Positions 25,901 to 34,137 of a stretch of 64,000 nucleotides of DNA are shown here, piece after piece. Numbering within the stretch: position 1 is the first letter of the stretch; every line of letters begins with the position of its first letter. The DNA is from Ichthyosporea sp. XGB-2017a (lineage: Eukaryota > Opisthokonta > Ichthyosporea), in assembly GCA_002811675.1 (NCBI GenBank), contig PDIM01000030.1, positions 129,566 to 193,565 of the forward strand, written 5' to 3'. Made by a program: the position numbers and the translations under genes. The notes beneath the pieces are model-generated. The model was not told where the DNA came from, searched no databases, and saw only the letters and a program-made list of their open reading frames with translations.

Positions 25901-27238
25901 ATTTTCATCCGAACACTTAGACAGCTCTCGATGGGCTTGGCCAGAATCCATACAAACATTCATTAGCTGGCAGCACACTGACAGATCCTTATCGATATAC
26001 TGCTGTACCTCTGGGTTAAGATTCCCCGCTAAAGCTTGAGCAATAATTCCCCTTGGTTTGGCAACGGACAGATAAACGGTCTGTCTCTGCACAGGGTAGG
26101 CAGGATCAATGACAGTAAACGTGGCGCCAGCCTTAAGTATCCCCATGATGCTGACAATTATGGATGCACTTCGGTGGGCATATAACGCCACTACATCCTC
26201 CTTTTTAATTCCTTTTCCAATCAAATAATTTGCCACACGGTTGCTGAGAGCATCAATCTCACGATAAGTGTACTTTAAATTGCCTTGAACTGCAGCCACG
26301 CGGTCTGGGTGGGACTGTGCATTGGCAGAGAATATGGACTGTATACTCCCGTTCCAACCTTCATCCAATGGCGCCATAGGATCAGGAATGACTGTTTGAG
26401 CAGTAGGACTTGCCGTGGATGTGTCACGTACCAGTTTACCTCCTTGTTCACTCAACCCACTTGTAGCTATTTGATGAACAATCATCTGCAGCTGCTCCAA
26501 TACCTCCCGCATGCGGTCTCTCGTATACAAAGCAGTGTTATAAATAACACGAATATTCAAAGGCAGCAATTTTTTTGAGTCACGGTCCTGCTCAACATAG
26601 AACGTCCACTCACAGTTGGCAGAGTCTAAAGTTTCACTATTTACGTCACTAACATTAAACATGCGCACTTGAAACAACGGAAGGAGGGCAGCATCGTTAT
26701 TCTTATCGCTTGTGCGCGAAGACGCGGAAGACGCAGCCTCTGCACCAGCCAAAGAAGAATCGCCATTTGGGTTCTTTGAAGGGTCTTGTAGTTTCTGAAG
26801 CAATTTATCAAAAGGAATATCATTTGCATATGCTTCTTGCTCAATTACTTCGACACGCCGACATACCTCCTCTAGTCGGTCACTGCCTTGAACGGCAACA
26901 CGAAGTACCAAAGGATTAAAATTTGAATTTGAAGATCCAAAGACAATGTCCTCCTCGCGTGTATACTTATGCATCAGCACTGATAAGGCCGAAAGCACAG
27001 CGGTAAAAGGCTTCACACCACTCTGCAGACTCCATTTAAGCAAATCAACACAGACTGTCTCGTCCACTGCCAGGGACTCCTCTGCTTCAATTTTGACTTG
27101 TCCCTTTTGCGAGCTGCACCGCGAATAATCAGTAGGGAGCTGCAGATAGGGCATGGAATCAAGGCGGGAACGCCAATAAGACACAACCTCCTCAGAGGGA
27201 AGCACTTCACTGCTCCTACTTCTTCCCGCAGTCACCAT
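22964..27238 (-). CDS. LYS2: L-2-aminoadipate reductase, LYS2 type
   Basis: One uninterrupted 1,424-aa frame, close to yeast Lys2 (1,392 aa). The enzyme reduces alpha-aminoadipate to its semialdehyde in the fungal-type lysine pathway, using ATP and NADPH. N-terminal condensation-like segment (LPTDYSR near residue 40); adenylation domain with TSGSTGIPKAV (about 463), YGTTE, RTGDLGRY and GKIDRNKLP; carrier domain with FFEIGGHSIIATRL, whose serine near 892 takes the phosphopantetheine arm; C-terminal NAD(P)-binding reductase with FLTGATGFLGSFLLHRLL (about 992), a GYGQSKW active-site Tyr/Lys pair and FRPGYITG. A phosphopantetheinyl transferase must be encoded elsewhere. A TATATAAT lies on the minus strand at 27265-27272, close to the start. 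Animals and most protists lack this enzyme. Confidence 0.97.
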   Translation of the reverse strand: MVTAGRSRSSEVLPSEEVVSYWRSRLDSMPYLQLPTDYSRCSSQKGQVKIEAEESLAVDETVCVDLLKWSLQSGVKPFTAVLSALSVLMHKYTREEDIVFGSSNSNFNPLVLRVAVQGSDRLEEVCRRVEVIEQEAYANDIPFDKLLQKLQDPSKNPNGDSSLAGAEAASSASSRTSDKNNDAALLPLFQVRMFNVSDVNSETLDSANCEWTFYVEQDRDSKKLLPLNIRVIYNTALYTRDRMREVLEQLQMIVHQIATSGLSEQGGKLVRDTSTASPTAQTVIPDPMAPLDEGWNGSIQSIFSANAQSHPDRVAAVQGNLKYTYREIDALSNRVANYLIGKGIKKEDVVALYAHRSASIIVSIMGILKAGATFTVIDPAYPVQRQTVYLSVAKPRGIIAQALAGNLNPEVQQYIDKDLSVCCQLMNVCMDSGQAHRELSKCSDENPQVPISPNDVGTLSFTSGSTGIPKAVRGRHISLTHFYPWMASEFNLTHEDRFTMLSGIAHDPIQRDVFTPLFLGAVIHIPSSEIIGTPGRLAEWCAEEKVTITHLTPAMGQLLTANASAKMGAFRHAFFVGDVLTKRDVVRLQALAPKMSVINMYGTTETQRAVSYLTVPAGEGDLLHHKDILPSGRGMKDVQLLVMNPSTSLTGEREKFHMCGIGELGEIFVRSPHLSKGYLGLPEETAKKFLANPFDEGVDANGGEDVSLMDRLYRTGDLGRYMSDGTVECIGRADFQVKIRGFRIELGEIDTHLGQHSHVRENVTMVKRDANEEKVIVSYFVPSAQAPNGQPDIQSIREHLKEKLPSYSVPSVFFPLSRMPLTPNGKIDRNKLPFPDIALLRKQQAANVANNNSGDGSEKGQGPLTATQKKVMGIWEDVLGVPVYSIRDNFFEIGGHSIIATRLTFQLRQAFKFEMPLNLLYQYPTVERLANAIENLNAEMCGGYVSKVKGGSSESAADTPSGVNLEAEITLDECITTKGLPQFVPWKENPKGVFLTGATGFLGSFLLHRLLGKYPETKVYCLVRAKGEAEGLERLIQNLKTHLLWAEDGRFDHRIVPVVGDLGEGKFALTDEQFAELAECTDVIYHNGALVHWVYPYAKLKPMNVNGTVEGLRLATTHHIKPFHFISSTSIFDSSYYMQQTSAIKEKDPLPVRGGAGLNVGYGQSKWVSENILLRIAGPQRGIPFTIFRPGYITGESTNGVMNIDDYLVRLIKGCIQLKQAPIMQNRVNMCSVDFVADSIVSIGGEARFFGQAYHIVNPEVYRFSDYFQALVRYGYDVEFVEYVEWRESLMKLTLESKSNALYPLLHFVLDDLPTKSKSPALDATDLFKALASIEQSSADSSSRCVSECPSMHSCMGIYLSYLVYTGYIDMPSPQTALHRSVPQQSPMPATKDVRAGKDKVEPLPDLSTMLNGVVFMKTGRRNV

Positions 27239-27859
27239 TGCTCTTTCCGCAGATTTCTCTCAGTATTATATACCAGCCTTAAACTGTGTCCTTTCTTTCA
27301 ATACATCAATTTGCTCTTGCTCCAAATCTGACACCTACAGCATGCTATGATGTCACCCAGGAGTGTCTTGAACATGGAAGTACAGTGCCAGGTGGCTTAT
27401 AATACCTTACTGCACAACGTCTGCCACAAGTCCACAACCTGCACAAATTGCAATGCCATAATTTAATTCCCATAATTTCCCTCGAAAATGAGTCCAGGAA
27501 AATTAAATTTCCCTCCCGTCATTTTATTTCTGTGGTTATGAATTGGGCATTGGCAATGTTTTCATTGTACTGATCACGTGTCTTATTATGCTGTGCCAAC
27601 TGCCAAAATTGCAATGACCTAAAGGTCGGCTCGCTCGCCATTTTCTTCTTTAGGGTTATAGATAGTAGCGCAAATTCCAGGAGCCAATCAGAGGACGCCC
27701 TAAAAGTGTATTTAAATTGTCGATCAGTAAGGAGGAATCGCTCGCAAGCTCGCTCGATGAAACCAGCTGTAGTTGTGTGTGTGTACATTGTACTATGTAG
27801 CTAGGCTATCGGGCTTGCTAGCAGGTCACTTCCTTCCTTTCTTGCTTGGTGGACTTTAG
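27239..27859 (-). promoter_or_regulatory. LYS2 promoter region and YdjC 3' flank
   Basis: These 621 bp hold no convincing gene. Noted items are TATATAAT (27265-27272, minus), an E-box CACGTG inside GATCACGTGTC near 27574, a CCAAT sequence near 27684, and repeated CGCTCGC words at about 27630 and 27735. All are short motifs, so their function is only inferred. Confidence 0.35.
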
Positions 27860-29098
27860 TCAAGCAAGCATTGAAGTAATACTTTCAAATGAGTCCAGCC
27901 GACATTTGACTGTAGCCCTGTTTTTGTCATGGAACAGCAGCACACCTTCCTCTCGAAGTCCATCCAGGTGGTCTATTTTGTCTTCTATTTTGCCCAGATC
28001 ACTATTTTTCTCAAGCCCGCACAGGATGCGCATTTCGCGCTCACGTTCTGGGCTGTAATCAAAAGGATCATCTGAGGGTTGTTCTGCTTCATCTTTCTTC
28101 TTCGTAGAGGTGGTATTGGCATATCCACAATGGCACATGTACTCCACGGTTCCTTCCAGAACCCCTTCCTTGGTACGTCGTATCATGGAAGTACTACAAT
28201 CGACTTGAGCAGAGCCCAAATGCCTTGTTATTCGAGCAAGGTGCCAATTAAGCCTCTCTTTACTACAATCAGCTCCCATCAAGGATAGGCCGATAAAATG
28301 GGACGTAAAACATATCACACTGGGGTGACACGAAGAAGTCTCTGGCAAGTATACCCCCATAGATTCCCTGCCTTGCCTTTCTATCTCATCGTAGAAATCT
28401 CGACGTGTAGATGGTAAAATTTCCCACGGGATTTCACCAAGAGCTTCATCTTTGGGGAGTCTTATAACCACTGGATGAGAGTGATAATACGGCTCAGAAT
28501 GTATGACTTCGCTGATGGCTCGAGCCACTATCGGAATCACATGGACGTGTTGGTGACCATCAACATGTGCAGGGTAATGGCCCAGCAAAGCCTTGAACTT
28601 GTCCAGTTGTGCTCGAATTTCTCTCAAAAGACTTTCATAAACAGCCCCTTTACTCGATTCTCCCTCCCTTTGACTCATAAGCGCTTGTCTAAATCCAAAT
28701 TTCCCCAGGAAATACCCATTATTCCCAACAAACTGCCCAAGCCCCTGCTCATATTCTTCCCCAATAGGCCCGCTCACAGGTCGAAACTCCGTTAGATTCA
28801 AGTGCAGCCCGCAGGGGATCGTCTTCTCGGTGTCAACACTACCGTCACTGCCCCTCTTCTTTTTTTTGTCCAACTTTACACGCTCAATCGCATCTTCCAC
28901 AGCCGCCCCATTCACCATCAAAGAACAGCCACTGACCCCTCCACGTAGCCACGCTTCCACAATCCCCCGATTCCGCGACACGCTATAACCCATATCATCT
29001 GCAGTGACAACAACACGGAGACATGGCTCCCTCCCCTTCCCACTACCCGACATTACAATGACTCCCCAATCCCCAACACGCTTATATTCTCCATGCAC
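27860..29098 (-). CDS. YDJC: YdjC-like carbohydrate deacetylase (complete copy)
   Basis: A 412-aa protein of the YdjC/ChbG family, metal-dependent deacetylases that act on acetylated sugars such as chito-oligosaccharides. Signature motifs are TADDMGYS, where the aspartates bind metal, GLHLNLTE and HVDGHQHVHV with its metal histidines. The first residues (MHGEYKRVGDWGVIV) precede the conserved strand, and a start at the later Met (MSGSGKG) is equally possible. A 20-aa lysine-rich insert near 75-90 and a charged C-terminal part (KKKDEAEQPSDD) are extra to the core family. It ends in TGA at 27860-27862. The portion from 28081 upward is repeated after the assembly gap. The gene diverges from the membrane-protein gene that starts about 95 bp away. 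Confidence 0.9.
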   Translation of the reverse strand: MHGEYKRVGDWGVIVMSGSGKGREPCLRVVVTADDMGYSVSRNRGIVEAWLRGGVSGCSLMVNGAAVEDAIERVKLDKKKKRGSDGSVDTEKTIPCGLHLNLTEFRPVSGPIGEEYEQGLGQFVGNNGYFLGKFGFRQALMSQREGESSKGAVYESLLREIRAQLDKFKALLGHYPAHVDGHQHVHVIPIVARAISEVIHSEPYYHSHPVVIRLPKDEALGEIPWEILPSTRRDFYDEIERQGRESMGVYLPETSSCHPSVICFTSHFIGLSLMGADCSKERLNWHLARITRHLGSAQVDCSTSMIRRTKEGVLEGTVEYMCHCGYANTTSTKKKDEAEQPSDDPFDYSPEREREMRILCGLEKNSDLGKIEDKIDHLDGLREEGVLLFHDKNRATVKCRLDSFESITSMLA

Positions 29099-29192
29099 TG
29101 GTTCTTGCCCCCCTCCACGCCTTTTACATTACCCCCCTTTGTCCAACACTGTCTAGCACACAAAAGCAGCACGCCTTTCTTCTCCCCCGCGC

Positions 29193-30075
29193 ATGGATTT
29201 CTCTCTAGATCCGCGGTGTAAACTACAAAAGAAAAGAAACAAAATAAAAAGAAAAAAAAACTCAACACAGCTGAAAATTAGCTGCGAAACGTTTTGCTTT
29301 GAAACTTTGTAGTTTTTTCTTCATTTTTATTTTTTTGACGTTGAATTTTGTTTTTGTTTTTGTCTTTTTTTTTTTTGTGTGTGTGTGTGTAGCACAGATT
29401 CACAAAAATTTACATACGATAATTGTATTCGACGATGAATTGAGGGTGCGTAAGGTGATTAATGCCTTTAGGCAAAGGCACTTGGAGGACGAGCTTAAAG
29501 CTAATGGAGACAAAATCAAAGAAGGGACTGCAACTGCTCTGAAGACCGAGAAGGCAAAAGAGTCAGAGCTGCGAAATCGCAAAAAGGGGAAGGGAAAGCA
29601 AAAACGGGAGGAGGACAATGAGGAAGAGGAAGAACCTTTGCATGACAATGACATGGAGGAAAACGAAGACTTGGACGAGGATCTTCCTATTAGCTATGAT
29701 GTGGATATTGAAGTGGTCAATGAACCCGGAAATATAGTTGTGACAAGCTCGAAAAATGAACACCTAGAGGAAATCATTGCATGGTACGAACTGAATCACA
29801 AGAACGTCCGCATAGAACGTTTTGTTGTCGTTCCAGAATTCCAGAATGGATGGCCTGTGTTGATCAAGCTGTTCTTTTATTTTGTTGTCATGGGAATGCT
29901 TGGATGGCTGTTTATGGAGATGAACTCCTCCAAATACGCGTCCCAGATGGCGTGGTGGTTTCCCTATATAACGTGGCTCTCTTGGACATTCGGGGTTTTA
30001 GTTGGAATGGGGAGGATATTTGCCTATTTCTACATGACCCCCCCTGAAAAGCGTCCGGATGTGAATCTTTACTAA
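29193..30075 (+). CDS. Orphan protein with two C-terminal membrane segments (copy 1, two-exon model)
   Basis: Family not recognised. The open frame 29393-30075 lacks a 5' ATG. A two-exon model fixes this: exon 1 29193-29217 (MDFSLDPR plus one base), intron 29218-29392 with donor GTAAAC, a long T/TG-rich tract and acceptor TGTAG, then exon 2, giving 235 aa. The phases agree, but transcript proof is absent. The protein has a basic/acidic low-complexity middle (KKGKGKQKREEDNEEEEE), then two hydrophobic spans (LIKLFFYFVVMGMLGWLF and WWFPYITWLSWTFGVLVGM) and a short polar tail ending NLY. A small ER or other endomembrane protein is plausible. AATAAA lies at 30152-30157. It diverges from the YdjC gene. 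Confidence 0.6.
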
Positions 30076-30206
30076 CGCGCTTCCAGTAGTGGTGTGAAAG
30101 ATTGATTGATTGATGGATTATACAGTCTAAACTTGTTGAAAAACTATGTAAAATAAAATAGGAGTTTTTTCCTTTCTTTTTCTGTCACTTTCCCTCTTGC
30201 ACCAGC

Positions 30207-30392
30207 TCAGTCCAGATCTTCTTCGTCCATTCCAGAAGACATTAACTTATGCATCTTCTTTTTAACCGCCTTCATTTCCTTATCCGTCTTTTCCTTGCAT
30301 CGGTCCTGTGAGGAAAGGAAAAACACATCACTGTTTCGCTGCCGCTCGTACACCCGCTTATTAGCCCCACGAAGGGATCCGAGCTCACCTCT
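30207..30392 (-). CDS. ASDURF-like prefoldin subunit, fragment cut by assembly gap (copy 1)
   Basis: This is the 3' part (about 61 codons) of the gene that is complete at 33168-33452. It runs into the N gap at its upstream side. It ends MDEEDLD then TGA, exactly as in the second copy. It is best treated as an assembly artefact, not a separate gene. Confidence 0.85.
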   Translation of the reverse strand, partial: RGELGSLRGANKRVYERQRNSDVFFLSSQDRCKEKTDKEMKAVKKKMHKLMSSGMDEEDLD

Positions 30393-31041
30393 NNNNNNNN
30401 NNNNNNNNNNNNNNNNNNNNNNNNNNNNNNNNNNNNNNNNNNNNNNNNNNNNNNNNNNNNNNNNNNNNNNNNNNNNNNNNNNNNNNNNNNNNNNNNNNNN
30501 NNNNNNNNNNNNNNNNNNNNNNNNNNNNNNNNNNNNNNNNNNNNNNNNNNNNNNNNNNNNNNNNNNNNNNNNNNNNNNNNNNNNNNNNNNNNNNNNNNNN
30601 NNNNNNNNNNNNNNNNNNNNNNNNNNNNNNNNNNNNNNNNNNNNNNNNNNNNNNNNNNNNNNNNNNNNNNNNNNNNNNNNNNNNNNNNNNNNNNNNNNNN
30701 NNNNNNNNNNNNNNNNNNNNNNNNNNNNNNNNNNNNNNNNNNNNNNNNNNNNNNNNNNNNNNNNNNNNNNNNNNNNNNNNNNNNNNNNNNNNNNNNNNNN
30801 NNNNNNNNNNNNNNNNNNNNNNNNNNNNNNNNNNNNNNNNNNNNNNNNNNNNNNNNNNNNNNNNNNNNNNNNNNNNNNNNNNNNNNNNNNNNNNNNNNNN
30901 NNNNNNNNNNNNNNNNNNNNNNNNNNNNNNNNNNNNNNNNNNNNNNNNNNNNNNNNNNNNNNNNNNNNNNNNNNNNNNNNNNNNNNNNNNNNNNNNNNNN
31001 NNNNNNNNNNNNNNNNNNNNNNNNNNNNNNNNNNNNNNNNN
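30393..31041. other. Assembly gap (649 N)
   Basis: A run of unknown bases. Both flanks belong to the same duplicated 2,312-bp block, so the gap probably represents no real sequence. Any frame drawn through it, such as a YdjC fusion, is false. Confidence 0.98.
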
Positions 31042-32059
31042 GTTCTGCTTCATCTTTCTTCTTCGTAGAGGTGGTATTGGCATATCCACAATGGCACATG
31101 TACTCCACGGTTCCTTCCAGAACCCCTTCCTTGGTACGTCGTATCATGGAAGTACTACAATCGACTTGAGCAGAGCCCAAATGCCTTGTTATTCGAGCAA
31201 GGTGCCAATTAAGCCTCTCTTTACTACAATCAGCTCCCATCAAGGATAGGCCGATAAAATGGGACGTAAAACATATCACACTGGGGTGACACGAAGAAGT
31301 CTCTGGCAAGTATACCCCCATAGATTCCCTGCCTTGCCTTTCTATCTCATCGTAGAAATCTCGACGTGTAGATGGTAAAATTTCCCACGGGATTTCACCA
31401 AGAGCTTCATCTTTGGGGAGTCTTATAACCACTGGATGAGAGTGATAATACGGCTCAGAATGTATGACTTCGCTGATGGCTCGAGCCACTATCGGAATCA
31501 CATGGACGTGTTGGTGACCATCAACATGTGCAGGGTAATGGCCCAGCAAAGCCTTGAACTTGTCCAGTTGTGCTCGAATTTCTCTCAAAAGACTTTCATA
31601 AACAGCCCCTTTACTCGATTCTCCCTCCCTTTGACTCATAAGCGCTTGTCTAAATCCAAATTTCCCCAGGAAATACCCATTATTCCCAACAAACTGCCCA
31701 AGCCCCTGCTCATATTCTTCCCCAATAGGCCCGCTCACAGGTCGAAACTCCGTTAGATTCAAGTGCAGCCCGCAGGGGATCGTCTTCTCGGTGTCAACAC
31801 TACCGTCACTGCCCCTCTTCTTTTTTTTGTCCAACTTTACACGCTCAATCGCATCTTCCACAGCCGCCCCATTCACCATCAAAGAACAGCCACTGACCCC
31901 TCCACGTAGCCACGCTTCCACAATCCCCCGATTCCGCGACACGCTATAACCCATATCATCTGCAGTGACAACAACACGGAGACATGGCTCCCTCCCCTTC
32001 CCACTACCCGACATTACAATGACTCCCCAATCCCCAACACGCTTATATTCTCCATGCAC
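31042..32059 (-). CDS. YDJC: YdjC-like carbohydrate deacetylase, truncated by gap (copy 2)
   Basis: It encodes the first 339 or so residues of the deacetylase, including TADDMGYS, HLNLTE and HVDGHQHVHV, and then runs into the N gap. It is identical to the complete copy as far as compared. Most likely it is an allelic or overlapping contig end and not a second gene. Confidence 0.85.
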
Positions 32060-32153
32060 TGGTTCTTGCCCCCCTCCACGCCTTTTACATTACCCCCCTT
32101 TGTCCAACACTGTCTAGCACACAAAAGCAGCACGCCTTTCTTCTCCCCCGCGC

Positions 32154-33036
32154 ATGGATTTCTCTCTAGATCCGCGGTGTAAACTACAAAAGAAAAGAAA
32201 CAAAATAAAAAGAAAAAAAAACTCAACACAGCTGAAAATTAGCTGCGAAACGTTTTGCTTTGAAACTTTGTAGTTTTTTCTTCATTTTTATTTTTTTGAC
32301 GTTGAATTTTGTTTTTGTTTTTGTCTTTTTTTTTTTTGTGTGTGTGTGTGTAGCACAGATTCACAAAAATTTACATACGATAATTGTATTCGACGATGAA
32401 TTGAGGGTGCGTAAGGTGATTAATGCCTTTAGGCAAAGGCACTTGGAGGACGAGCTTAAAGCTAATGGAGACAAAATCAAAGAAGGGACTGCAACTGCTC
32501 TGAAGACCGAGAAGGCAAAAGAGTCAGAGCTGCGAAATCGCAAAAAGGGGAAGGGAAAGCAAAAACGGGAGGAGGACAATGAGGAAGAGGAAGAACCTTT
32601 GCATGACAATGACATGGAGGAAAACGAAGACTTGGACGAGGATCTTCCTATTAGCTATGATGTGGATATTGAAGTGGTCAATGAACCCGGAAATATAGTT
32701 GTGACAAGCTCGAAAAATGAACACCTAGAGGAAATCATTGCATGGTACGAACTGAATCACAAGAACGTCCGCATAGAACGTTTTGTTGTCGTTCCAGAAT
32801 TCCAGAATGGATGGCCTGTGTTGATCAAGCTGTTCTTTTATTTTGTTGTCATGGGAATGCTTGGATGGCTGTTTATGGAGATGAACTCCTCCAAATACGC
32901 GTCCCAGATGGCGTGGTGGTTTCCCTATATAACGTGGCTCTCTTGGACATTCGGGGTTTTAGTTGGAATGGGGAGGATATTTGCCTATTTCTACATGACC
33001 CCCCCTGAAAAGCGTCCGGATGTGAATCTTTACTAA
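32154..33036 (+). CDS. Orphan protein with two C-terminal membrane segments (copy 2)
   Basis: Same two-exon model and same sequence as the copy at 29193-30075, shifted by 2,961 bp: exon 1 32154-32178, exon 2 32354-33036. AATAAA lies at 33113-33118. It converges with the complete ASDURF-like gene, whose stop lies 132 bp away. Only one of the two copies is likely to be real. Confidence 0.58.
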
Positions 33037-33167
33037 CGCGCTTCCAGTAGTGGTGTGAAAGATTGATTGATTGATGGATTATACAGTCTAAACTTGTTGA
33101 AAAACTATGTAAAATAAAATAGGAGTTTTTTCCTTTCTTTTTCTGTCACTTTCCCTCTTGCACCAGC

Positions 33168-33452
33168 TCAGTCCAGATCTTCTTCGTCCATTCCAGAAGA
33201 CATTAACTTATGCATCTTCTTTTTAACCGCCTTCATTTCCTTATCCGTCTTTTCCTTGCATCGGTCCTGTGAGGAAAGGAAAAACACATCACTGTTTCGC
33301 TGCCGCTCGTACACCCGCTTATTAGCCCCACGAAGGGATCCGAGCTCACCTCTCAACACCTGCAACTGATGCTGTTCCTTCTTCAGAGTCTGCAATTCGG
33401 CGAGATACGCCTCCTCATGCACACGGTGAATCCCTTCTCGAGCAAAGTCCAT
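33168..33452 (-). CDS. ASDURF: ASDURF-like prefoldin subunit, free-standing gene
   Basis: A 94-aa protein from ATG at 33450-33452, matching the length of human ASDURF (96 aa). The diagnostic stretch NKRVYERQRNSDVFFLSS corresponds to the human NRKVYRQQQNSNIFFLAD. It is flanked by two amphipathic helices (about 15-40 and 60-85), the coiled-coil hairpin expected of a beta-type prefoldin subunit. The tail is acidic (MDEEDLD). Human ASDURF is made from an upstream reading frame in the ASNSD1 mRNA and joins the PAQosome prefoldin-like module. Here I see no ASNSD1 sequence near it. The frame stays open upstream through a hydrophobic stretch but has no better ATG. A longer protein is possible but less likely. 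Confidence 0.72.
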   Translation of the reverse strand: MDFAREGIHRVHEEAYLAELQTLKKEQHQLQVLRGELGSLRGANKRVYERQRNSDVFFLSSQDRCKEKTDKEMKAVKKKMHKLMSSGMDEEDLD

Positions 33453-33747
33453 TGTTGACAATATCCAGCATGCAAGAGGCAAGACAGACAGCAATGTAAT
33501 AGCAAAACAGGTAATCAAAATCGACAACAACAACAAAATACAAGGGGCGTCACACACACCAATACACACATGTGGATAATAATAGACAGCAGGAAGGATA
33601 GGGGGCCGGGGTGTACCCTGAATTATTGGCTGCGTATCATCATCCTTCACGCAAATTAATTGCAAGGTGAAAATTTTATTATTGAAAATGTGGAACTTTG
33701 GCGAAAACTTCGCGCAACTACATTTTTATTTCTATTTTCACAATAAA

Positions 33748-34131
33748 TTATTGACTATTATTCTTTGAGCAATGTTTAGCTCCACGTTTTGATACTACTT
33801 TATCGTAACAATAACATGGAAACTGGAAAGCACTGCTTGCTCTTTTCCTCCTTCGTCTTCTTCTTACTCCTCGCGCCCCTCGGTTGCCTGCTCGGCTGAA
33901 AGAAGGTTTTAGAAAACTACACGTCTGCACCACATCAGTGTTTTTGCTGCCTGACTGCTTCTCTTTCGCAAAGCGACCAAATTCCATTTTCATACCCCTT
34001 GCAAAGTACCACATCAGCCTCTTCAAATTCAGATCGCTTTCGGAAAAGTCAAATTTAAGTCTGACGAATTTCGGTCCATGCGGGGCAGATTGCCGAACCT
34101 TATAGCAAGTGTCCAGAAGAAGAGTCGTCAT
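33748..34131 (-). CDS. Small unknown gene directly after the 807-aa frame
   Basis: Not recognised. An ATG at 34131, six bases beyond the stop of the neighbour, opens a 127-codon frame with an arginine-rich second half (VRRRRRRKRAS), which looks poorly protein-like. A spliced alternative fits better: exon 34131-33996, a 100-bp intron (33995-33896; donor GTATG, CTAAA branch-like word, acceptor TTTCAG), then exon 33895-33864, giving a 55-aa protein that begins MTTLLLDTCYKVRQ and ends EGREE. Phases agree. It may also be 3' untranslated sequence of the upstream gene. The core KFVRLKFDFSESDLNLKRLM looks like a folded helix-strand unit. Confidence 0.4.
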   Translation of the reverse strand: MTTLLLDTCYKVRQSAPHGPKFVRLKFDFSESDLNLKRLMWYFARGMKMEFGRFAKEKQSGSKNTDVVQTCSFLKPSFSRAGNRGARGVRRRRRRKRASSAFQFPCYCYDKVVSKRGAKHCSKNNSQ

Positions 34132-34137
34132 ATTTCA

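Larger units (their letters stand above)
28081..30392. repeat. First copy of a 2,312-bp duplicated block next to an N gap
   Basis: The sequence from 28081 to 30392 reappears at 31042-33353 with a constant offset of 2,961 bp. I found no difference wherever I compared the two, including T-runs and TG repeats. The block stops exactly where the gap begins. This is the pattern of two overlapping contigs scaffolded side by side instead of merged. Confidence 0.93.
31042..33353. repeat. Second copy of the 2,312-bp duplicated block
   Basis: It starts at the first base after the gap and ends at 33353, after which the sequence continues uniquely into the rest of the ASDURF gene. Gene content: YdjC codons 1 to about 339, the orphan membrane protein, and the ASDURF 3' part. 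Confidence 0.93.

Noticed and set aside
27519-27788. Small frame in the LYS2-YdjC intergenic region
   Set aside because: No family resemblance, composition like its flanks, and no supported start context.
30272-32059. YdjC fusion protein reading through the N gap
   Set aside because: The frame only stays open because N codons cannot be stops. The gap is an assembly artefact.
28081-33353. Genuine tandem duplication of the YdjC, membrane-protein and ASDURF genes
   Set aside because: The copies look identical and both end exactly at the N gap, which fits unmerged contig overlap much better.
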